Assembly (NCBI GenBank): GCA_030068145.1
Contig: JAPJBO010000753.1
Span: 47,975 to 111,974, forward strand
Direction: 5' to 3'
Source: Diplonema papillatum
Lineage: Eukaryota; Euglenozoa; Diplonemea; Diplonemida; Diplonemidae
DNA: 64,000 nucleotides
This document shows positions 56,201 to 64,000 of the stretch, in pieces. Made by a program: the position numbers and the translations under genes. Each line of letters opens with the position of its first letter. Position 1 is the first letter of the stretch. The notes under the pieces were generated by a model. The model saw nothing but the letters and a program-made list of their open reading frames with translations, was not told the DNA's origin and made no database searches.

Positions 56201-59200
56201 CTCGAAAGATACCATGCTGTTCGAGAACCGGAGTCCCCACGATACTAAGGGACAACGTTGCTCGAAAGGTACCATGCTGTTCGAGAACCGGAGTCCCCAC
56301 GATACTAAGGGACAACGTTGCTCGAAAGATACCATGCTGTTCGAGAACCGGAGTCCCCACGATACTAAGGGACAACGTTGCTCGAAAGGTACCATGCTGT
56401 TCGAGAACCGGAGTCCCCACGATACTAAGGGACAACGTTGCTCGAAAGATACCATGCTGTTCGAGAACCGGAGTCCCCACGATACTAAGGGACAACGTTG
56501 CTCGAAAGGTTCGAGAACCGGAGTCCCCACGATACTAAGGGACAAGGTTGCTCGAAAGGTTCGAGAACCGGAGTCCCCACGATACTAAGGGACAACGTTG
56601 CTCGAAAGATACCATGCTGTTCGAGAACCGGAGTCCCCACGATACTAAGGGACAACGTTGCTCGAAAGATACCATGCTGTTCGAGAACCGGAGTCCCCAC
56701 GATACTAAGGGACAACGTTGCTCGAAAGATACCATGCTGTTCGAGAACCGGAGTCCCCACGATACTAAGGGACAACGTTGCTCGAAAGGTACCATGCTGT
56801 TCGAGAACCGGAGTCCCCACGATACTAAGGGACAACGTTGCTCGAAAGATACCATGCTGTTCGAGAACCGGAGTCCCCACGATACTAAGGGACAACGTTG
56901 CTCGAAAGATACCATGCTGTTCGAGAACCGGAGTCCCCACGATACTAAGGGACAACGTTGCTCGAAAGATACCATGCTGTTCGAGAACCGGAGTCCCCAC
57001 GATACTAAGGGACAACGTTGCTCGAAAGGTACCATGCTGTTCGAGAACCGGAGTCCCCACGATACTAAGGGACAAGGTTGCTCGAAAGGTACCATGCTGT
57101 TCGAGAACCGGAGTCCCCACGATACTAAGGGACAAGGTTGCTCGAAAGGTTCGAGAACCGGAGTCCCCACGATACTAAGGGACAACGTTGCTCGAAAGAT
57201 ACCATGCTGTTCGAGAACCGGAGTCCCCACGATACTAAGGGACAACGTTGCTCGAAAGATACCATGCTGTTCGAGAACCGGAGTCCCCACGATACTAAGG
57301 GACAACGTTGCTCGAAAGATACCATGCTGTTCGAGAACCGGAGTCCCCACGATACTAAGGGACAACGTTGCTCGAAAGGTACCATGCTGTTCGAGAACCG
57401 GAGTCCCCACGATACTAAGGGACAACGTTGCTCGAAAGATACCATGCTGTTCGAGAACCGGAGTCCCCACGATACTAAGGGACAACGTTGCTCGAAAGGT
57501 ACCATGCTGTTCGAGAACCGGAGTCCCCACGATACTAAGGGACAACGTTGCTCGAAAGATACCATGCTGTTCGAGAACCGGAGTCCCCACGATACTAAGG
57601 GACAACGTTGCTCGAAAGGTACCATGCTGTTCGAGAACCGGAGTCCCCACGATACTAAGGGACAACGTTGCTCGAAAGATACCATGCTGTTCGAGAACCG
57701 GAGTCCCCACGATACTAAGGGACAACGTTGCTCGAAAGATACCATGCTGTTCGAGAACCGGAGTCCCCACGATACTAAGGGACAACGTTGCTCGAAAGGT
57801 ACCATGCTGTTCGAGAACCGGAGTCCCCACGATACTAAGGGACAACGTTGCTCGAAAGATACCATGCTGTTCGAGAACCGGAGTCCCCACGATACTAAGG
57901 GACAACGTTGCTCGAAAGATACCATGCTGTTCGAGAACCGGAGTCCCCACGATACTAAGGGACAACGTTGCTCGAAAGGTACCATGCTGTTCGAGAACCG
58001 GAGTCCCCACGATACTAAGGGACAACGTTGCTCGAAAGATACCATGCTGTTCGAGAACCGGAGTCCCCACGATACTAAGGGACAACGTTGCTCGAAAGGT
58101 ACCATGCTGTTCGAGAACCGGAGTCCCCACGATACTAAGGGACAACGTTGCTCGAAAGATACCATGCTGTTCGAGAACCGGAGTCCCCACGATACTAAGG
58201 GACAACGTTGCTCGAAAGGTACCATGCTGTTCGAGAACCGGAGTCCCCACGATACTAAGGGACAACGTTGCTCGAAAGGTTCGAGAACCGGAGTCCCCAC
58301 GATACTAAGGGACAAGGTTGCTCGAAAGGTTCGAGAACCGGAGTCCCCACGATACTAAGGGACAACGTTGCTCGAAAGATACCATGCTGTTCGAGAACCG
58401 GAGTCCCCACGATACTAAGGGACAACGTTGCTCGAAAGGTACCATGCTGTTCGAGAACCGGAGTCCCCACGATACTAAGGGACAACGTTGCTCGAAAGAT
58501 ACCATGCTGTTCGAGAACCGGAGTCCCCACGATACTAAGGGACAACGTTGCTCGAAAGGTACCATGCTGTTCGAGAACCGGAGTCCCCACGATACTAAGG
58601 GACAACGTTGCTCGAAAGATACCATGCTGTTCGAGAACCGGAGTCCCCACGATACTAAGGGACAACGTTGCTCGAAAGGTACCATGCTGTTCGAGAACCG
58701 GAGTCCCCACGATACTAAGGGACAACGTTGCTCGAAAGATACCATGCTGTTCGAGAACCGGAGTCCCCACGATACTAAGGGACAACGTTGCTCGAAAGGT
58801 ACCATGCTGTTCGAGAACCGGAGTCCCCACGATACTAAGGGACAACGTTGCTCGAAAGATACCATGCTGTTCGAGAACCGGAGTCCCCACGATACTAAGG
58901 GACAACGTTGCTCGAAAGATACCATGCTGTTCGAGAACCGGAGTCCCCACGATACTAAGGGACAAGTTTGCTCGAAAGGTTCGAGAACCGGAGTCCCCAC
59001 GATACTAAGGGACAAGGTTGCTCGAAAGGTTCGAGAACCGGAGTCCCCACGATACTAAGGGACAACGTTGCTCGAAAGATACCATGCTGTTCGAGAACCG
59101 GAGTCCCCACGATACTAAGGGACAAGATTGCTCGAAAGGTTCGAGAACCGGAGTCCCCACGATACTAAGGGACAAGGTTGCTCGAAAGATACCATGCTGT

Positions 59201-59345
59201 TCGAGAACCGGAATCCCCACGATACTACGGGACAAGGTTGCTCGAAAGATACCATGCCGTTCGGGAACCGGAATCTCCACGATACTAAGGGACAAGGTTG
59301 CTCGAAAGACACCATGCCGTTCGAGAACCGGAATCCCCACGATGC
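50252..59345. repeat. 9.1-kb satellite array, 60-bp unit with 50-bp deletion variant
   Basis: About 141 units of 60 bp and 13 of 50 bp, head to tail. Each full unit holds CTCGAAAGRTACCATGCTGT, TCGAGAACCGGAGTCCCCAC and GATACTAAGGGACAASGTTG. Two sites vary: R (A or G; G makes a GGTACC site) and S (C or G). The 50-bp form lacks ACCATGCTGT, leaving CTCGAAAGGTTCGAG, a 6-bp hairpin with a 3-base loop; these occur near 50795, 51565, 51615, 52205, 55735, 56505, 56555, 57145, 58275, 58325, 58975, 59025 and 59135. Units within the array are nearly identical while the last three (59185-59340) are diverged. Not coding: the 50-bp form shifts frame. Confidence 0.97.
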
Positions 59346-59400
59346 CAAGAGACGCATGAGATCACTCCCTTCCCACAGCGGTCAGCAGCAGCACAGCGCT

Positions 59401-59530
59401 GTAAAGTAGCGGCGAGTGAACGGGGCGGCTCAAGCCTGAACCGGTGTTCCACGGATATCCGGAGAATTTGGCGCAAGCTGCTTGGGGACACAACTGGCGT
59501 CGAGGTAAGTCTCCTGGAATGGGGTGTCCA
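59401..59530 (+). pseudogene. Large-subunit rRNA 5' (D1 region) fragment
   Basis: TAGCGGCGAGTGAACGGGG (59407-59425) matches the near-universal LSU segment AGTARCGGCGAGTGAA, and GTAAGTCTCCTGGAATGGGG (59505-59524) matches the AAGTYYCYTGGAA...GGYGTC segment that follows it in LSU rRNA. The spacing between them (about 88 nt) is that of yeast 25S, and the region between shows the same ATTTGG and TTGGGG phrases. The conserved GAGGGTGAGAATCCCGT that should follow is replaced by a satellite core, so I call it a broken copy rather than a functional gene. Based on remembered consensus. Confidence 0.55.
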
Positions 59531-61138
<1,608 letters not shown>

Positions 61139-64000
61139 GCTGCGAGGATTACAACGCACTACAGCCCTGCAGCGGCTCTCAGCGGTAAAGGCGGCACAAT
61201 TCGGTTCCCGAGCGACACCGTGCCCGCGGGGTTCGAGGCCCCAGGGTTCGATCCGAGGATCGCGTCGTTCCCGGGCGAAGAGGAGCTGGCGGCCGAGCAG
61301 TTTGCGGCCCGCGGCCAGCCGTGGAATGAGCATTTCCGCCCTGGATACTCCCACGCCCAGCAGCCCTGGAAGCCGATGTATGGCGCGCAGGACAACATCC
61401 ACCACCAGCACCACCAGCACCACCAGCACCAGCAGCAGCACAACCCGCACCACCACAAGCACATGACAGCGCGCTCGCAGGGCGTTCCTTTCCACGTCAA
61501 CCCTGGCAGCCCGCGCGGCCTACACCCCAGCCGCATGCCATCCCCCGACGCCATATACCCGACGCACCACGACCTGTTCCCGTACCGGCCCGGCGGCGAC
61601 CCGGCCGCGTTTCCGCCGTGGCAGCAGCAGCAGCAGCAGCTGCTGCCGCCGCAGCCCGGCCACAAGTTCAACGGGAGCCCCGCCGCGCACTCCCGCAACC
61701 CGCCGTTTCCCCCGTTCGCCGGCGTGCAGCCGTACCACACCGCCGGCGGCGCCGGGCCGTATCCCAGGAAGCAGGGCAGCCCGATGTCCGTCGGCCAGTG
61801 CGCTCTGCTCGGCACGCCGATGAACAGCCGCCCTGTAGGTTCACCGTCCTCGTACCAGAGCTGGAACTTCGCCCGGAACCAGCAGATGCCCGGTGGGGCG
61901 ATGCCACGATTCAGGGACACCACGAGGCTCCCCGCCCACAGGGGCGTTCACGCATTTGCGGACCCATTCGAGGCGTCGGCGTACCCGGAGGCTTACGCCG
62001 CGATGCACCAAGTCGAGCCGAGGCCGCCGAATGTGTTGGACAGCGCGACTACGGAGAAGTTGCTGTCGAGTGTGCATACCGCCACAAATCCGCTGGTGGA
62101 TGTCGTGCACTCGCCGGATCGGTGGGGTATCACGGTGACGGACCCTCTGGCGAAGAGGAAGGTGGCCTGCCCGCTGTTCAAGATCGAGACGACCAACGGC
62201 CTCATCGACTCGAGCAGCAAGTCGCACACGCACAGCATCTGCATCCTGTACCAGAACAACAAGTGCAAGGTCGACCGCAACTGCAACCAGATCCACGTCG
62301 ACCGGCAGTACTACGAGTGCCAGCGCCAGGGCGTCCCGTGCTGCTACTCGCACCACGACCACTTCACCCACGCGTTGATCAGCTCAGGCGTGGTGGTGCT
62401 CCCAGCCGTGGCCCTGGTGGTCAGCCAGAACGGAAACCGTGTGGCGTATTCGTGGCCGATTGACCGGTGCTCGTTGTCGCTTGGATTGAGCCACTGCCCA
62501 GTGCGCATCCTCGACGGCGAGGAGGTGCTGGTCGTAGACGACTCACGGGTGTGCCAAGTGTGGCAAGGGTCGCGCTGCACGTACGGGAAGGAGTGCAACT
62601 ACGTGCACTTGTGCCGGGCGAGCTACAAGCAGATCCCGAAGGACGCGCCGAACCGGTCGACCGCCGGCAGCGCCCGTCCGCGGCAGCAGCAGGCCCAGCA
62701 GCAGAGCCAGAACCAGCCGTCTACGGTCGGCACTCCGAACAGCGTCCTGCTCTCGACCCCGGACCAGCGGTACTCCGTGTCCCCGCAGCACTCCCTCGAC
62801 TTGCCTGGGGGGTCCGGGCTGCACGAAGCGGCGGGCGTGCCGTCGTTTTCGTCACGGGCTGGACACCACCTGTCGTCGCCTTCCGGTGGGATGCCTGGCC
62901 TCAGGCCCCGCCCGGTCGCAGCCGCTGGGGATTCGCCGCTGAGCCTGATCAATGACCCGGTCCTTTACGACGTCGATCTGTACGCGAGCGACCAGGTGAT
63001 CGGCACCGCGGTGCCGCCAGCCCGCAGCCTCCAGCAGGACCGGTTCAGGCCCAGCGACGAAGCAGACCGGCGGAACGGGCCGCCGGCGAGGGGCACTGCG
63101 CGTTGGGTCGACGACAGCAGCAGAGCGGTCGGAAGCGTAGGGAGAGGCCGCATCCTGCAGTTCGAAACGGACGACTGGGGCGGCGCCGGTGGCATCGACG
63201 CGTGTGACTCGGCGGAACGCGCGCTGCAGGCTGACGACGACGACGACGACGAAGAAGGCTACGGCGGCGTGCGCGGAGGTGGGTTTGACGGCGTAGGCAG
63301 CATGCTCGCGCAGTTGGCGGACCAAGCCGAGGGGGGTGACCCTACCTCTGCAGACGAAGACGACGAACGGGCCACACGGTACCAGCCAACCGGGCCCTGC
63401 ACACGACCGTTCAACGTGTTGAGCACGTCGCCGGGTGGTCTCACAGACTCGTTCTCACTCGCGCACCAGTCTTCATCGCACAAGGCGCAGCACCCAGGGT
63501 CCGCCGCCGCTGAATGGCCAGCGCCACCCCGCCGGCTGCAAGCTGGATCTGCGAGTTCCAGCACGGGGAGCATCGGGGGCTGTGTGTCGCCTCCGATCGC
63601 GATCCCCGCGCACGCCGGTCTCCCGCTGGGAGGGAGCGGGTGCCTGCAGCTGACCCCGCGGACGTCGTCGACCCGCGCCTCGGTCGCGCACGACTCAGCG
63701 ACGCCGCCGGAGAAAGTGATGCTGAGGATGCACTCCGCCGCAAAGAGCACCGCGTCGCCCGCCGGCACACCCGACACGACCCCCAGCACGACGGCCCGGC
63801 CAGACCCGCCCCTCCCGCCGCAGGCGGCCGTGAAGTCGCCACCTGGCGCGTTTTCTTGCGAGCCTGCGAGCCCGCTGCAGCCGGGGGCTGCCCTGCCGCA
63901 AGACGCGGCGGAAGTGGCTGCCGCCGCGCTCGTGGCGGCCGTCGGCTTCCTGGCGGCCGCGCGCGCCCTCGCGGCGAGGGACAGGGCGGACCCGGACGCC
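61139..64000 (+). CDS. CCCH zinc-finger RNA-binding protein (partial at both ends)
   Basis: The frame at positions 2 modulo 3 is open from 61139 (TGA at 61136) to the window end, at least 954 codons. The first ATG is at 61376, but coding-like sequence (IRFPSDTVPAGFEAPGFDP) begins by about 61184, so the block probably follows an acceptor such as CCCTGCAG at 61170 or CTCTCAG at 61180. A His/Gln-rich stretch (61395-61460) and polyQ (61618-61640) precede two fingers: C-x7-C-x5-C-x3-H at 62240-62296 (CILYQNNKC...CNQIH) with a CC-x2-HH block 35 residues on, and C-x7-C-x5-C-x3-H at 62552-62608 (CQVWQGSRC...CNYVH). The C-terminal half is disordered with an Asp run (63235-63256). By family it would bind mRNA and regulate its stability or translation. 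Confidence 0.8.

Noticed and set aside
50252..59345. CRISPR-like direct repeats
   Set aside because: Units are contiguous with no unique spacers, and the genome is eukaryotic.
50098..59359. Very long open frames (up to about 1,440 codons) on both strands
   Set aside because: They arise because the 60-bp unit is a multiple of three and lacks stops in several frames. The 50-bp units shift the frame repeatedly and both strands are equally open, so this is satellite, not a repeat protein.
59444..59510. Exon ending in GTAAGT donor at 59504
   Set aside because: The stretch matches conserved LSU rRNA segments, so the GTAAGT is rRNA sequence and not a splice site.

Overview
This is a eukaryotic nuclear window, most likely from a euglenozoan and probably a diplonemid-like protist (inference). 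The evidence is: (i) split genes with conventional GT-AG introns whose 5' splice sites read GTATGT or GTATGC; (ii) three copies of a recognisable eukaryotic small-subunit ribosomal protein S21 gene; (iii) a CCCH zinc-finger protein with two C-x7-C-x5-C-x3-H fingers next to a CC..HH block, a layout I associate with kinetoplastids and their relatives; (iv) every supportable gene lies on the + strand, as expected of a directional, polycistronic gene cluster; (v) GC-rich exons sit in a sea of repeats. No prokaryotic gene organisation is present. The species assignment cannot be proved from sequence alone.

Layout. 1-5.5 kb: the 3' part of a seven-helix membrane protein with a long disordered tail and a PDZ domain; its probable last exon is at 5318-5527, and that exon's end is repeated downstream as decayed tandem copies. 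6-18.8 kb: no convincing gene; short retroposon-like repeats, an 11-bp minisatellite and a 2.3-kb inverted-repeat transposon carrying a decayed coding region. 18.8-19.9 kb: a multi-span transporter-like protein of drug/metabolite transporter (EamA/SLC35G) character. 23.1-30.7 kb: three direct copies of the two-exon RPS21 gene, encoding the same 92-residue protein but with introns of 1632, 485 and 1272 bp; a 1.1-kb tandem array lies just upstream of the third copy. 31.2-33.5 kb: a tandem array of about 17 units. 33.6-35.9 kb: a small three-exon gene of unknown function, followed by decayed coiled-coil-coding repeats. 41.3-43.2 kb: a 620-residue coiled-coil protein with a motif resembling the dynein-adaptor CC1 box, followed by a 187-bp TG run. 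43.4-50.2 kb: more inverted-repeat miniature elements and dispersed repeats. 50.25-59.35 kb: a 9.1-kb satellite of 60-bp units with a 50-bp deletion variant and higher-order structure, bordered on the right by what looks like the 5' D1 region of large-subunit rRNA. 61.1 kb to the window end: the CCCH zinc-finger protein, open at the right edge.

The genes do not form a functional pathway; they look like unrelated co-oriented housekeeping and cell-structure genes. The most notable material is the repeat biology: a new-looking transposon family with 4-bp target duplications, an A-tailed short retroposon family, a splice acceptor embedded in a minisatellite in the RPS21 genes, and a satellite array sharing a core with rRNA-like sequence.
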